Source of the DNA: JAGVPT01 sp035505655
Lineage (GTDB): Bacteria; Bacteroidota; Ignavibacteria; UBA10030; UBA8401
Assembly (NCBI GenBank): GCA_035505655.1
Contig: DATJQP010000058.1
Span: 45,407 to 109,406, forward strand
Direction of reading: 5' to 3'
DNA length: 64,000 nucleotides
Numbering within the stretch: position 1 is the first letter of the stretch; every line of letters begins with the position of its first letter. A model generated the notes under the pieces. It was not told the DNA's origin, searched no databases, and saw only the letters and a program-made list of their open reading frames with translations. Shown here piece after piece: positions 33,501 through 42,952 of this stretch. The translations under genes were made by a program, and so were the position numbers.

Positions 33501-34718
33501 CTACTCGTAGCGAAGGGCATCGATCGGGTTGAGCATGGCAGCTTTTCGCGCCGGATAGAATCCAAAGAAGATGCCCACAGCAGCCGCGAAGAGGAATGCG
33601 ATTCCTACGGCACTGGGTTCAACGAGGGTCGGCCATCCGGCAAGCTTCGAGATGAGGTTGGAGGAAACCATGCCGATGAGGACGCCGATGAGCCCTCCGG
33701 CCATGCTGAGGACGAACGCTTCAACAAGGAACTGGAACAGGATGTCTTTTCCCCTCGCTCCGATCGACATGCGGATCCCGATTTCCCTGGTCCTCTCGGT
33801 GACCGAAACAAGCATGATGTTCATGATCCCGATCCCTCCGACGAGGAGGGAGATCGACGCGATCGAGGCGAGAAGAAGCGTCAACACTTTCGTCGTCGCT
33901 GACGCGGTGTTCGCGATCTCCGTCTGGCTCCGCACGGTAAAATCGTTGTCCTCCCAGGGTTGAATCTTGTGCCGGACCCGAAGGAGCTGGGTGATCTGAT
34001 ATTGCGCGTCGTCCATCGAGCTCTCGCTGATGGCGGAAGCCATGATGATTCCGAGGAATGTCACCCCCATCATTTTCTTCTGCACGGTGGTGTACGGTGC
34101 AACGACGATGTCGTCCTGGTCTTGTCCCTGGGCGGACTGCCCCTTCGGGGAAAGGACGCCGACAACTTTGAACGGCATCCCTTTCACGCGTATCGTGGCG
34201 CCGACCGGGTTCGATCCCTTAAAGAGATTATCGACGACGGTCTGCCCGAGAACGCAGACCTTTGTCGCACTCCGGACATCCGCATCCGTAAAGGGCTGAC
34301 CGTTCGAAAACGGCCAGCTTCGAATCTCGAAGTACTCGGGATTCGAACCGGTAACGCGGGTCCCCCAGTTCTGTTCGCCGTAGACGAGCTGGGCTCCCGT
34401 TCCAATGACCGCCGCGGCCAGATGGACGGAGGGACATTGCGTCTGGATCGCGGCGAGGTCGTCCGCATTCAGCGTCGTCATGGAGCCCGTGCCCGTGCGG
34501 ACACCCCCCTGGTTTAGCGATCCGGGGAAGATCAGAAGAACGTTCGTCCCGAGGGAAGCGATCGTCTGCTGAATGTTGTACTGCGCGCCTTCCCCCACCG
34601 CCATCACCGCGATCACCGCGCCAACCCCGATGATGATTCCCAGCATCGTCAGGAACGAACGGAGCTTGTTCCGGTTGAGCGATCGCATCGAAACCTTCAT
34701 GATATTGAAGATGTTCAT
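33501..34718 (-). CDS. MacB-type ABC transporter permease
   Basis: Permease of 405 residues with four transmembrane helices in the MacB/FtsX topology: a first helix (LTMLGIIIGVGAVIAVMAVGEG, about residues 24-45), a large periplasmic MacB core domain (about 50-275), and three C-terminal helices in the FtsX domain (ISLLVGGIGIMNIMLVSVTERTREIGIRMSIGAR onward). It is the permease partner of the ATPase gene it overlaps by four bases (ATGA) and of the adaptor gene further upstream. Together they form a MacAB-like mechanotransmission exporter; no TolC gene is in the window. Confidence 0.93.
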   Translation of the reverse strand: MNIFNIMKVSMRSLNRNKLRSFLTMLGIIIGVGAVIAVMAVGEGAQYNIQQTIASLGTNVLLIFPGSLNQGGVRTGTGSMTTLNADDLAAIQTQCPSVHLAAAVIGTGAQLVYGEQNWGTRVTGSNPEYFEIRSWPFSNGQPFTDADVRSATKVCVLGQTVVDNLFKGSNPVGATIRVKGMPFKVVGVLSPKGQSAQGQDQDDIVVAPYTTVQKKMMGVTFLGIIMASAISESSMDDAQYQITQLLRVRHKIQPWEDNDFTVRSQTEIANTASATTKVLTLLLASIASISLLVGGIGIMNIMLVSVTERTREIGIRMSIGARGKDILFQFLVEAFVLSMAGGLIGVLIGMVSSNLISKLAGWPTLVEPSAVGIAFLFAAAVGIFFGFYPARKAAMLNPIDALRYE

Positions 34719-35485
34719 GCTGCCTGCTCCTCCTCTTCTTCGTCGGGGATCACAGGCATAAGGTCGAGCTGCTCCTTCGCAACACGACGTTTCGCCACCG
34801 GGAAGTCCTTTTTCACTTTTCCGTCCTTGAAGACAACATTTCGCTTCGCATACTCCGCGATATCCTGCTCGTGGGTCACCAGGAGTACGGTGATTCCCCG
34901 GTCGTTGAGCTGCTGGAAGATCTCCATCACTTCGACGCTCGTCCGGCTGTCAAGGTTTCCCGTCGGTTCATCCGCAAGGATGATGGAGGGATCGTTGACG
35001 AGAGCACGGGCAATCGCAACCCGTTGTTGCTGTCCGCCGGAGAGCTGGTTCGGCATGTGTTCGTGTCGCTCACCCAACCCGACAATGCGAAGAGCTTCCA
35101 TCGCTTTGTCCCGTCTCGTCTTGCTCGAAACCGAGCGGTAGAACATCGGAAGCTCAACGTTTTCGAGGGCTGATGTCCTTGGAAGGAGGTTGAAACCCTG
35201 GAAAACGAATCCGATTTTCGCGTTCCTGATTCCCGCCAGCCTGTCCCTGCTCAATTGCCCGACGTTGACGCTGTCGAGGAAATATTCCCCCTTTGTCGGG
35301 ACATCAAGACATCCGACGATGTTCATGAACGTCGACTTCCCGGAGCCTGAAGCGCCCATGATGGCGACAAACTCTCCCTTCAGGACGGAGAGGCTCACGC
35401 CCCGGAGCGCGTGAACCTCGACGTCGCCCATGACGTACGTCTTCACGACATGACTGACTTGTATGACGCGTTCGTCCTCAGGCAT
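34715..35485 (-). CDS. MacB/LolD-type ABC transporter ATPase
   Basis: ATP-binding protein of 256 residues. Walker A is GASGSGKST, Q-loop FQGFNLLP, signature LSGGQQQRVAIARAL, Walker B IILADEPTGNLD, and the H-loop LLVTHEQDIA; all intact. The Q-loop and DEPTGNLD context place it in the MacB/LolD/FtsE branch. In Escherichia coli MacB the ATPase and permease are fused; here they are separate genes. A short acidic tail (DEEEEEQAA) ends the protein. It starts one base after the adaptor gene stop. Confidence 0.95.
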   Translation of the reverse strand: MPEDERVIQVSHVVKTYVMGDVEVHALRGVSLSVLKGEFVAIMGASGSGKSTFMNIVGCLDVPTKGEYFLDSVNVGQLSRDRLAGIRNAKIGFVFQGFNLLPRTSALENVELPMFYRSVSSKTRRDKAMEALRIVGLGERHEHMPNQLSGGQQQRVAIARALVNDPSIILADEPTGNLDSRTSVEVMEIFQQLNDRGITVLLVTHEQDIAEYAKRNVVFKDGKVKKDFPVAKRRVAKEQLDLMPVIPDEEEEEQAA

Positions 35486-35486
35486 G

Positions 35487-36737
35487 TCAGAACCTCATCC
35501 GTCCGCCGGGACCGAGTGGTGTGTTGCCACCGTTCGGTCGTTGAGATAGAATGCCGACGACAACTTCCTGTCCGTCATCGACTTTGCCGTGAACAATTTC
35601 GGTGAATGTCCCATCGGACATTCCGGGGCGGACAAAGATAGGCGACAGTTTCTTGTCCTTCGTAAGAACCCAGAGCCGGCTCGGGCTAAAGCCGGCACGC
35701 CCGGCCCAGGGGTTCTGACCTCCCTGACCTCCGGCCGCACCCTGCATGAACTGCCGTCTTCGTTCTGCCCGGACGGAGTCTTCCGGCCCTGCGGCAGAAT
35801 CCTTGCGAACCTCGATAAGATCCTGCGGGGGTTGGAACCGAAGAGCGATCGTCGGGACTTTCAAAACTCCTTCCTTCTTCGAAATGAGGATCGACACCGT
35901 CGCCGTCATGCCCGGCATGAGCTTCATGTCCGGGTTGGGCACGTCAATGATGACCGTATAGTTGACGACATTTTGCACCGTAACGGGGGCGAGGCGGATC
36001 TGCGCCACCGATCCGTGAAAAGTCTGTTCGGGATACGCATCGACCGTGAAGCTCACATCCTGACCGACCTGGACTCTGCCGATGTCAGCTTCGTCGACAT
36101 CAGCCTGGACCTGCATCTTCGTCAGGTCGTTCGCGATCGTGAAAAGCACCGGTGCTGCGAAACTCGCGGCGACAGTCTGACCGACGTCGACGTTTCGGGA
36201 GATGACGACCCCTTCGATCGGGGACCTGACCGTTGCGTATTTAAGGTTGATGTTTGCCCGGTCGAGCTCCGACTGAGCCTGCTTCTGTGCCGCGACGTTG
36301 GACTCGTAGGTCGTAATTGCGTTATCGTAGTCGGCCTGGGAGGCGAGGTTTTTCGCCATGAGCGCCTTAGTCCTCTCGAACGTCCGCTTCGAGACATTCG
36401 TCTGGGCCTTGGCCCGCTGGAGGTTGGCCTCGGCATCCTCAACAGACGATTGAAGGAAGGTCGGATCGATCAACGCGACGACCTGATTCTTCTTCACCTT
36501 GCTGTTGAAGTCGACGTAAAGCTTCTGAATCGTGCCGGAGACTTGTGTACCAACCTGCACCGTCGTGTCCGCGTTCAATGTTCCGGTCGCCGTGACGACG
36601 ACCTGGACGTCTCCGCGCGAAACTTTCTCAAACCGATAGTTCACGTCCCCGGCCGAACCGTTACTAAAGATGAAGAAGCCGCCGGCTCCGATGACAACAA
36701 TCGCAAGTACGACCAAAAGTACAATCCTGTTTTTCAT
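35487..36737 (-). CDS. Periplasmic adaptor protein (HlyD/MacA family)
   Basis: Membrane-fusion protein of 416 residues. One N-terminal transmembrane helix (IVLLVVLAIVVIGAGGFFIF, about residues 4-23), a split lipoyl domain (LYVDFNSKVKKNQVVALID and YATVRSPIEGVVISRNVDVG), an alpha-helical hairpin between them (LQRAKAQTNVSKRTFERTKAL), and beta-barrel and membrane-proximal domains. Length and order match MacA. A Gly/Gln-rich insertion (GAAGGQGGQNPWAG) lies in the C-terminal region. First gene of the three-gene efflux operon, 144 bases after the malic enzyme gene end. Confidence 0.93.
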   Translation of the reverse strand: MKNRIVLLVVLAIVVIGAGGFFIFSNGSAGDVNYRFEKVSRGDVQVVVTATGTLNADTTVQVGTQVSGTIQKLYVDFNSKVKKNQVVALIDPTFLQSSVEDAEANLQRAKAQTNVSKRTFERTKALMAKNLASQADYDNAITTYESNVAAQKQAQSELDRANINLKYATVRSPIEGVVISRNVDVGQTVAASFAAPVLFTIANDLTKMQVQADVDEADIGRVQVGQDVSFTVDAYPEQTFHGSVAQIRLAPVTVQNVVNYTVIIDVPNPDMKLMPGMTATVSILISKKEGVLKVPTIALRFQPPQDLIEVRKDSAAGPEDSVRAERRRQFMQGAAGGQGGQNPWAGRAGFSPSRLWVLTKDKKLSPIFVRPGMSDGTFTEIVHGKVDDGQEVVVGILSQRPNGGNTPLGPGGRMRF

Positions 36738-36881
36738 ATTCTCCGCTCTTCAAAGATGTAGGTAGAAATCCCCCGTATTGATTTGACACATAACTATTTA
36801 CGGGGTTTAAGCCGGGCGAAAAGGCCCTGCCGCGCTTCCACCATCCCCTTATAACGCACCGGCAGAGCCCGGAATTCCTCG

Positions 36882-39137
36882 CTAGGGGACATCACGCTGA
36901 GAAGCAAAGACCGCCATCGCCGCGATATTCACGATGTCGCTCACCTCAACTCCCGGCGTAAGGAGGTAGACTGGCTTGCGGATCCCCAGAAGGATAGGTC
37001 CGATCGCCGATGCGCCGCCGACCTTCGAAAGGAGCTTATAGGCGATATTTGCCGAAGTGAGGTCGGGGCAGATCAGAACGTTCGCCGGCTCCTTGAGCGT
37101 ACTGAACGGATAGAGCTCCGTGAGCATCTCCACGCTCATCGCGGTATCCGCCATCATCTCGCCGTCGACGATGAGGTTGGGAGCCCGCTGTCGGACGATC
37201 TCCGTCGCCCTCCGCACCTTGTCGGTGAGCGGGTGCTTTGTGCTGCCGAAATTGCTGAACGAAAGCATCGCGATTCTCGGGACGATGTCGATCCTTTTCA
37301 CACGCTCCGCCGTCATAATGGCGATCTCCGCCAGCTCCTCCGCGGTGGGGTCGATGTTCACCGTTGCGTCGGCGATGAAGAGGGTCTGGTTCTTGAAGAC
37401 GAGCATATAAAGCCCGGCGATTTTGTGCACCCCCTCCCGTGTACCGATGATCTGAAGGGCAGGCCTGACCGTCTCCGGATAGTGCTGGGTCAGCCCTGAG
37501 ATGAGGGCATCGGCGTCCCCGTTCCGCACCATCATCATGCCGAACTCGTTCGTCGTCTTCATATGACGCTCCGCAACATCGAGGGTGATTCCTTTTCTGT
37601 TCCGGAGTTCAAAGTACTCTTTGACGTACGGTTCGTAGAGGGGCGACTTCGCCGGGTTGACGATCTCCGCCTGTCCGAGGTCGAAACCGAGGCGCTCGAT
37701 TGCCTCGCGAACGAGGGTCCGGCTTCCGAGAAGGATCGGAGTCGCAATCCGTTCCTCAATGATGATGTTCGCGGCGCGGAGAATCTTTTCTTCCTGTCCC
37801 TCGGGGAAGACGATTCGCTTGGGGGCCTTCTGCGCTTTGTGGATGAAGAACCTCATGATCTCGCGCGTCTTTCCGAGTCTGGCCTCAAGGCAATCCTTGT
37901 ATGCTTCCATGTCTGCGATCGGATTCCGCGCAACGCCGGTATCCATTGCCGCTTTCGCGACCGCAACGGTCTCCCAGAGCAACACCCGAGGGTCGAAGGG
38001 TTTGGGGATGATGTATTCCTGTCCGAACTCTATTCGCCTTCCGCCGTAGGCGCGGATGACCGAATCCGGCACGTCCTCTTTCGCGAGGCGCGCCAGGGCA
38101 TGCGAGGCGGCAATTTTCATCTCATCGTTGATGGCGCGCGCCCGGACGTCGAGCGCACCCCTGAAGATGAATGGAAAGCCGAGCACGTTGTTGACCTGAT
38201 TCGGATAGTCGGAGCGTCCCGTTGCCATGATCATGTCGTCGCGGACGCTCGTCGCATCGTCGTAGGTGATCTCGGGGTCCGGGTTCGCCATCGCGAAAAC
38301 GATCGGTTTGTCGGCCATCGACTTCACCATCTCCTTCGTCACAACCCCCTTTGCCGAGACACCGCAAAAGACATCCGCCCCCTTCATCGCATCGGCCAGG
38401 GTCCTTGCATTCGTATCGGAGGCAAAGTACTCCTTGTACTCATTCATCCCTTCGGTTCTTCCCTTATAGACGACCCCTTTGGTGTCGACGAGAAGAACAT
38501 TCTCTCTACGAACGCCGAGTTTCTCGTAGAGGTGAGCGCAGGCGATTCCTGCTGCGCCGGCACCGCTGAAGACCACCTTGACGTTCGCAATGTCTTTTCC
38601 GACGACTTCGAGCGCATTGATGAGGGCGGCACCGCTGATGATCGCGGTGCCATGCTGATCGTCATGGAAGACGGGAATGTTCATAACCTTCTTCAACGCC
38701 GCCTCGATGGCGAAGCATTCCGGCGCCTTGATGTCCTCAAGGTTGATCCCTCCGAACGTAGGCTCGAGCATCTGGACGGCTTTGATGATGTCATCGGGGT
38801 TGTGGGAATTCAGCTCAATGTCGAACACGTCGATGTCGGCGAAGCGCTTGAAGAGGACTCCCTTTCCCTCCATGACCGGCTTTCCCGCCAACGGGCCGAT
38901 ATCGCCGAGGCCGAGAACGGCGGTGCCGTTCGAAACGACCGCGACAAGGTTTCCTTTCGCAGTGTACTGGTACGCATCGTCCGGCCTCGCAGCGATCTCG
39001 AGGCACGGATCGGCGACACCGGGGGTGTAGGCGAGTGAAAGATCGCGCTGGGTCGCGCATGGCTTCGTCGAGACGACCTCGATCTTTCCGCGGCGTCCCT
39101 GCGAATGATAGTCTAATGCATCCTGTTTTCGTATCAT
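36882..39137 (-). CDS. maeB: NADP-dependent malic enzyme with C-terminal phosphotransacetylase domain
   Basis: Fused protein of 751 residues, the MaeB layout. Residues 1 to about 425 form the malic enzyme (LAYTPGVADPCLEIA with the catalytic Tyr, KGNLVAVVSNGTAVLGLGDIG, FHDDQHGTAI, FSGAGAAGIACA as the nucleotide loop); about 430-751 is a phosphate acetyl/butyryl transferase domain (RIVFPEGQEEKILRAA, YLLTPGVEVSDIVNIAA). It decarboxylates malate to pyruvate and makes NADPH; the second domain is regulatory in characterised homologues. 61 bases after the DUF5683 gene. Confidence 0.95.
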   Translation of the reverse strand: MIRKQDALDYHSQGRRGKIEVVSTKPCATQRDLSLAYTPGVADPCLEIAARPDDAYQYTAKGNLVAVVSNGTAVLGLGDIGPLAGKPVMEGKGVLFKRFADIDVFDIELNSHNPDDIIKAVQMLEPTFGGINLEDIKAPECFAIEAALKKVMNIPVFHDDQHGTAIISGAALINALEVVGKDIANVKVVFSGAGAAGIACAHLYEKLGVRRENVLLVDTKGVVYKGRTEGMNEYKEYFASDTNARTLADAMKGADVFCGVSAKGVVTKEMVKSMADKPIVFAMANPDPEITYDDATSVRDDMIMATGRSDYPNQVNNVLGFPFIFRGALDVRARAINDEMKIAASHALARLAKEDVPDSVIRAYGGRRIEFGQEYIIPKPFDPRVLLWETVAVAKAAMDTGVARNPIADMEAYKDCLEARLGKTREIMRFFIHKAQKAPKRIVFPEGQEEKILRAANIIIEERIATPILLGSRTLVREAIERLGFDLGQAEIVNPAKSPLYEPYVKEYFELRNRKGITLDVAERHMKTTNEFGMMMVRNGDADALISGLTQHYPETVRPALQIIGTREGVHKIAGLYMLVFKNQTLFIADATVNIDPTAEELAEIAIMTAERVKRIDIVPRIAMLSFSNFGSTKHPLTDKVRRATEIVRQRAPNLIVDGEMMADTAMSVEMLTELYPFSTLKEPANVLICPDLTSANIAYKLLSKVGGASAIGPILLGIRKPVYLLTPGVEVSDIVNIAAMAVFASQRDVP

Positions 39138-39198
39138 GGCTATTCTCCTAAGAACATCAAGGTCTCATGAGGAATGAATCCGGTCGGAGCAAGCGGAG

Positions 39199-39825
39199 CT
39201 AGAAGTGAACCTGCAGCGTTGCGCGCAGACCATTCGTGGGCTGAAGATTCGGACTGACCTCAAAATTATACAAGCTCGCGTCGACGTACGCGTCGAGAAG
39301 GTTGACAAGGTACGCGATCGCGATGTACCAACCAAACGTGTCGCGCTGTTTTTTGTAGAAATCCCTGATCGTCAGATAGCGGCTCGCGTCGTACTGGAAG
39401 ACGGCGCTCCCCGTCACCGTGGCGCTGTCGAGCGCCGCCAGGTAGAGCCGGCGGTTCTCGGCATAAAGATTGTTTTGATTCCGGTAGACACTGATGAAGT
39501 AGTATTCCAGCCCCCAGATGAGGGGGACTTTCCAGTACGAACCGTTGTAGATCTGTCCCGCACCCGGAACCACCATCGAGGCAAGAAGCGCAGTGGTGGT
39601 CGACTTTCCGCCGCGGATGACTGTGTCCGGAGTCGATAGCGCTTTTGCGACGGCAGAATCTTCATTAAAGGTGCGGCGGACAGAATCCGGAAGCAAAGCG
39701 ATGTGAAGGGGTGTCGGAATGGGCTCTGCCGCCCGCCCCGAAAATTGGGCGACAGCCGCCGGAACGGCGACAAGCCAAAGAAGTGTGTAAGTGAGAATAA
39801 ATTTCAATAATGACTCAACGCTCAA
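39199..39825 (-). CDS. DUF5683 domain membrane protein
   Basis: Protein of 208 residues with a signal peptide (LTYTLLWLVAVPAAVAQ) and a hydrophobic core typical of DUF5683: SMVVPGAGQIYNGSYWKVPLIWGLEYYFISVYRNQN, then RDFYKKQRDTFGWYIAIAYLVNLLDAYVDASL. The first codon is TTG; it is accepted because GGAGAAGG lies at the right distance upstream and no in-frame ATG exists before the signal peptide. DUF5683 proteins near parAB are common in this group of bacteria. Function unknown; outer-membrane or envelope location likely. The caspase-fold protein at 13117 has a similar C-terminal segment. Confidence 0.82.
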   Translation of the reverse strand: MSVESLLKFILTYTLLWLVAVPAAVAQFSGRAAEPIPTPLHIALLPDSVRRTFNEDSAVAKALSTPDTVIRGGKSTTTALLASMVVPGAGQIYNGSYWKVPLIWGLEYYFISVYRNQNNLYAENRRLYLAALDSATVTGSAVFQYDASRYLTIRDFYKKQRDTFGWYIAIAYLVNLLDAYVDASLYNFEVSPNLQPTNGLRATLQVHF

Positions 39826-39853
39826 TGTGCCTTCTCCCCCTCAGGGAAAGGTC

Positions 39854-40237
39854 CTAGTAGACCTCCGCGACAAGCTCGATCTCCACCAGGACATCTTTCG
39901 GCAGGCGGGAGACTTCCACTGTGCTTCTCGCCGGCGAGGCCTCGCCAAAATATGTTCCGTAGACCTCGTTCATCGCGGCGAAGTCGTTCATGTTCTTCAG
40001 AAAGACCGTCGTCTTGATCACATGTGCGAAATCCGAATGGGCCGAGACCAGGATTGCTTTGAGGTTCTCGCAAACCCGGCGAGTCTGCTCGGCCGCCGAT
40101 GTTCCGACGACGGCGCCCGTCCTGGGATCGAGGGCGATCTGACCGGCGGTGAAGAGCAGCTCCCCTCGCACGGCTACTGCCTGATTATACGGCCCGATCG
40201 GTGCCGGCGCATCGGGAACTTTCAGGATGGTCTTCAT
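39854..40237 (-). CDS. ridA: RidA family enamine/imine deaminase
   Basis: YjgF/RidA protein of 127 residues. The chosen ATG (40237) opens MKTILKVPDAPAPIGPYNQA; the TTG at 40261 would only add a tail. GPYNQAV, FTAGQIALDP, ENLKAIL and the C-terminal VEVSRLPKDVLVEIELVA match the family, and the arginine that binds the substrate carboxylate is present in PARSTVEVSRLP. It hydrolyses reactive 2-aminoacrylate-type intermediates. 60 bases after parB. Confidence 0.93.
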   Translation of the reverse strand: MKTILKVPDAPAPIGPYNQAVAVRGELLFTAGQIALDPRTGAVVGTSAAEQTRRVCENLKAILVSAHSDFAHVIKTTVFLKNMNDFAAMNEVYGTYFGEASPARSTVEVSRLPKDVLVEIELVAEVY

Positions 40238-40297
40238 GGTACGAATGCCTTTTGTGGTCAATCACACGGCGTTAATTATTTGCCGCTTCGGAAAGCG

Positions 40298-41212
40298 CTA
40301 TTTCTCCAGAAGTTCGAGGAGCCGGTCGAGATCCCCCGAGTTGTAATATTCGATGACGATTTCACCCCCCCCTGCGGGTTGTTTCCGAATCGTCACTTTG
40401 GTCCCGAGTGCCTGCCGCAGTTTCGTCTCTATCGACTGAAAGGCCGCATCGGTGCGCCCCCTTGAGATGCCTGAAGACTTCTTCCCGCTTTTCGTCCCGA
40501 AGTCTTTGGCCAGCGTTTCCACTTTCCGAACAGAGAGGCCCTGTTTCACGATTCGACCGTGGAGGCGGAGCTGGCTCTTTTCGTCCGGAAGGGAGAGAAG
40601 AGCGCGTGCGTGCCCCATCGTAATCTCATCGCGACGGAGCGAATCCTTGACGAGATCCGGAAGGCGGAGCAGCCGCAGGAAATTCGTCACGGTCGTCCGG
40701 TCTTTGCCGATCTTCTGGGCAACTTCCTCCTGAGTGAGCCTGCATTCGTCGATGAGTCTTTCGTAGGATACGGCAATCTCAATCGGATTAAGGTGCTCAC
40801 GCTGGAGATTCTCCACGAGCGCGAGTTCCAGCATCTCCTCATCCGATGAGACCTTGATGATATAGGCCGGTATCGTCGTGAGACCCGCATTCTGCGAGGC
40901 GCGAACCCGGCGTTCGCCCGAAATGAGTTCGTACGCGCCGTCGGCAGCCCTCCGGACCGTGATCGGCTGGATCACCCCCTTCTCGACGATCGAGCGGGTC
41001 AGCTCGTCGAGGGCTCCCGAATCGAAATCAAGGCGGGGCTGGTACGGGTTGGGCCGGACTTTGGAGAGATCGAGGGCGACGATGACGTTATCCTCCCCCG
41101 TATCCCGGGGGAGCGCGGCTGGAGAAATCGGCTCGTTATCGACCGGCAGGCGCGGAATGAGGGCGCTGAGACCCTTACCGAGTACAGACTTTGTTCTGTG
41201 AGCGTCAGCCAT
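40298..41212 (-). CDS. parB: Chromosome partition protein ParB
   Basis: ParB/Spo0J of 304 residues. N-terminal basic ParA-interaction segment (LGKGLSALIPRLP), ParB N-terminal CTPase domain (VRPNPYQPRLDF, the C-motif ELISGERRVRASQ, then ENLQREHLNPIE), a central HTH that binds parS (LTQEEVAQKIGKDRTTVTNFLRLL) and a C-terminal dimerisation domain. Follows parA by 14 bases. A parS site was not found by eye in the window, although half-sites occur. Confidence 0.96.
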   Translation of the reverse strand: MADAHRTKSVLGKGLSALIPRLPVDNEPISPAALPRDTGEDNVIVALDLSKVRPNPYQPRLDFDSGALDELTRSIVEKGVIQPITVRRAADGAYELISGERRVRASQNAGLTTIPAYIIKVSSDEEMLELALVENLQREHLNPIEIAVSYERLIDECRLTQEEVAQKIGKDRTTVTNFLRLLRLPDLVKDSLRRDEITMGHARALLSLPDEKSQLRLHGRIVKQGLSVRKVETLAKDFGTKSGKKSSGISRGRTDAAFQSIETKLRQALGTKVTIRKQPAGGGEIVIEYYNSGDLDRLLELLEK

Positions 41213-41226
41213 TGTGTCTCGCGGAG

Positions 41227-42105
41227 TTACGATGCCGACGACGCACGGGTTCCGACCTCCGTGTGGGGTGTCATCGCGGATGCGTGCTGAGCTGAAGGGG
41301 GAGCATCGGCTGCCGCAGGACGTGAAGTCGGAACCGCATGAACCGGATTCCGCTTCAGGACCTCCTGGGCCAGGTCGATGTAGTTTCTCGTCCCGGAAGA
41401 GAGTGCATCGTATAGCAGGATCGGCTTACCGAAGCTCGGGGCCTCGCTCAACCTCACGTTCCGGGAGATCACTGTCGAAAATACTTTGTCGCCGAAATAC
41501 TTCTTCACTTCCTCGACGATCTGGTTGGAGAGCCGCAACCGCGAATCGAACATCGTCATGAGGACCCCCTCGATTTCAAGCCGCGGGTTGAGATTCTTCT
41601 TCACCATGCTGATCGTATTAAGGAGCTGGCCGAGGCCCTCAAGGGCATAGTACTCGCATTGAACGGGAATCAGGACCGCATCGGCGGCGGTGAGGGCGTT
41701 CAAGGTGATGAGGCCGAGCGAAGGGGGACAATCGATAAAGACGAAATCGTAGGTGGACTTGATCGAATCAAGGGCCCCCCGCATTTTCTTCTCGCGGTTG
41801 ACGACATTGACCATCTCGATTTCGGCTCCCACAAGGTTGATGTGGGACGGGAGTAGCGAAAGAAACGGCATGGAGGTCTTCATGATCGCGCTCCCCGCCT
41901 CCGCATCGCCGATGAGGACCTCGTACATCGTCGTCGCGAGGCTCTTGCTCTCGACACCGACGCCGCTCGTTGCGTTGGCCTGGGGATCCGTGTCGACAAG
42001 GAGGGTCTCCCGCTCGGCCGCCGCGACCGATGCTGCAAGATTCACCGCGGTCGTGGTCTTCCCCACGCCTCCTTTTTGGTTCGCGATTGCGATGATTTTT
42101 CCCAT
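41227..42105 (-). CDS. parA: Chromosome partition ATPase ParA (Soj)
   Basis: ParA/Soj ATPase of 292 residues. The ATG at 42105 starts MGKIIAIANQKGGVGKTTTA, the deviant Walker A typical of MinD/ParA; the frame upstream of it is not conserved and lies under the CopD-like gene. DTDPQANATSGVG, FVFIDCPPSLGLITLNAL and PVQCEYYALEGL complete the motifs. The C-terminus is extended with a Pro/Ala/Ser-rich tail. It overlaps the membrane-protein gene upstream by one base. With ParB it segregates the chromosome, so the window may be not far from the origin. Confidence 0.96.
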   Translation of the reverse strand: MGKIIAIANQKGGVGKTTTAVNLAASVAAAERETLLVDTDPQANATSGVGVESKSLATTMYEVLIGDAEAGSAIMKTSMPFLSLLPSHINLVGAEIEMVNVVNREKKMRGALDSIKSTYDFVFIDCPPSLGLITLNALTAADAVLIPVQCEYYALEGLGQLLNTISMVKKNLNPRLEIEGVLMTMFDSRLRLSNQIVEEVKKYFGDKVFSTVISRNVRLSEAPSFGKPILLYDALSSGTRNYIDLAQEVLKRNPVHAVPTSRPAAADAPPSAQHASAMTPHTEVGTRASSAS

Positions 42106-42590
42106 CACTGCGCCGCCAGCCTCGTAGAAAGTAACAAAACGATTATTCCGAGAGCAAGGTTTACCTTCCGCCGATTCACCATCTTGTGATACTGGGCCAG
42201 GAGGCGGACTTCCAACTCGTCGGGGGACGCCGATCTCAGTATTCCTTCCATCTTTCTGACCCCGATCGTCCCCCTGGTCGCTACGACAATCATCACCCCA
42301 TACAGCGCTTCCTTCACGACAAGAAGATAATCCCATTCGCTCCGATACCTGCCGAAAACGAAGTGAGGGCTGAACAATGCGAGAAATACTCCCGTGATGG
42401 CAATCGTCCAGACACACATCCACACAAAACCGATAAACCTGCGCTCAAGTCGGACGTAGTGCTCGGATGCGGCCAGCTTCTCGTGGCTGAGGACAGGGTA
42501 CAGAACCCCTCCCATATAGAGAAGTCCCCCCAACCAGACCACCGCCGCGAATACGTGCAGACTTCGCGTGGCCCACATCATAAAATCCAT
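42105..42590 (-). CDS. CopD-like integral membrane protein
   Basis: Membrane protein of 161 residues with four hydrophobic helices (about residues 7-30, 52-74, 85-105, 138-158). RSLHVFAAVVWLGGLLYMGGVLYPVL at the N-terminus is the CopD/HemJ-type signature with a conserved histidine that could bind haem or copper. The C-terminal half (VKEALYGVMIVVATRG, NRRKVNLALGIIVLLLS) also fits. Function is uncertain; families with this fold transport copper or oxidise porphyrinogen. First gene of the parA-parB run, with a good promoter 60 bases upstream. Confidence 0.75.
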   Translation of the reverse strand: MDFMMWATRSLHVFAAVVWLGGLLYMGGVLYPVLSHEKLAASEHYVRLERRFIGFVWMCVWTIAITGVFLALFSPHFVFGRYRSEWDYLLVVKEALYGVMIVVATRGTIGVRKMEGILRSASPDELEVRLLAQYHKMVNRRKVNLALGIIVLLLSTRLAAQ

Positions 42591-42952
42591 ACATTCCCTG
42601 AGAAAGAGATGCGCACTCCCTCGCCAGCTCTTCTGGCTGCATCAAGTAAAATAATATAGAGCTTTTTGATACCTGATGCAATTCGATTGCTTGGGGCTGA
42701 TTCTTTCACTATCTCGTTGTGAAAACGTCGCAACTCATCATCAACAATATCGTTGCCGGAATCCACGGTCTGCTGTGGACCAAACGACAGGATCCACGCA
42801 GCGGCGATTCAGGATCTCCCTGGGGATCCGCCGAACTGAAGAATGAACCGTTCACGCCTGAGAAGGATGAGTTGAGCGAAGAGGCAGGTTGTGGTGTGAT
42901 GGTGATAATGAAGAGTGTCGACGTGAGGAAGTCCGTTCCGCGAGGTAAATGG
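42591..42952. other. Intergenic region between fmt and the parAB operon
   Basis: No supported coding frame. It holds the promoter at 42653-42681 near its left end. The rest (42700-42950) shows no clear terminator hairpin with a T tract, and frames running through it (for example 42578-42766, minus) have no ribosome-binding site or recognisable protein. Confidence 0.5.
42653..42681 (-). promoter_or_regulatory. Promoter of the copD-like/parA/parB operon
   Basis: Minus strand: -35 TTGCAT (42681-42676), 17-base spacer, -10 TATATT (42658-42653). Leader to the ATG at 42590 would be about 55 bases. Confidence 0.6.

Noticed and set aside
36738..36881. TTGACA-like string on the plus strand near 36785
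   Set aside because: It faces away from the efflux operon and no plus-strand gene follows; no matching -10 box.
40500..40560. TGTTTCACG near 40540, a half parS site
   Set aside because: Only the left half matches; the right half of the palindrome is absent, so it was not called as parS.
42578..42766. Small minus-strand frame (62 codons) upstream of the CopD-like gene
   Set aside because: It overlaps the promoter of the parA operon and has no ribosome-binding site.
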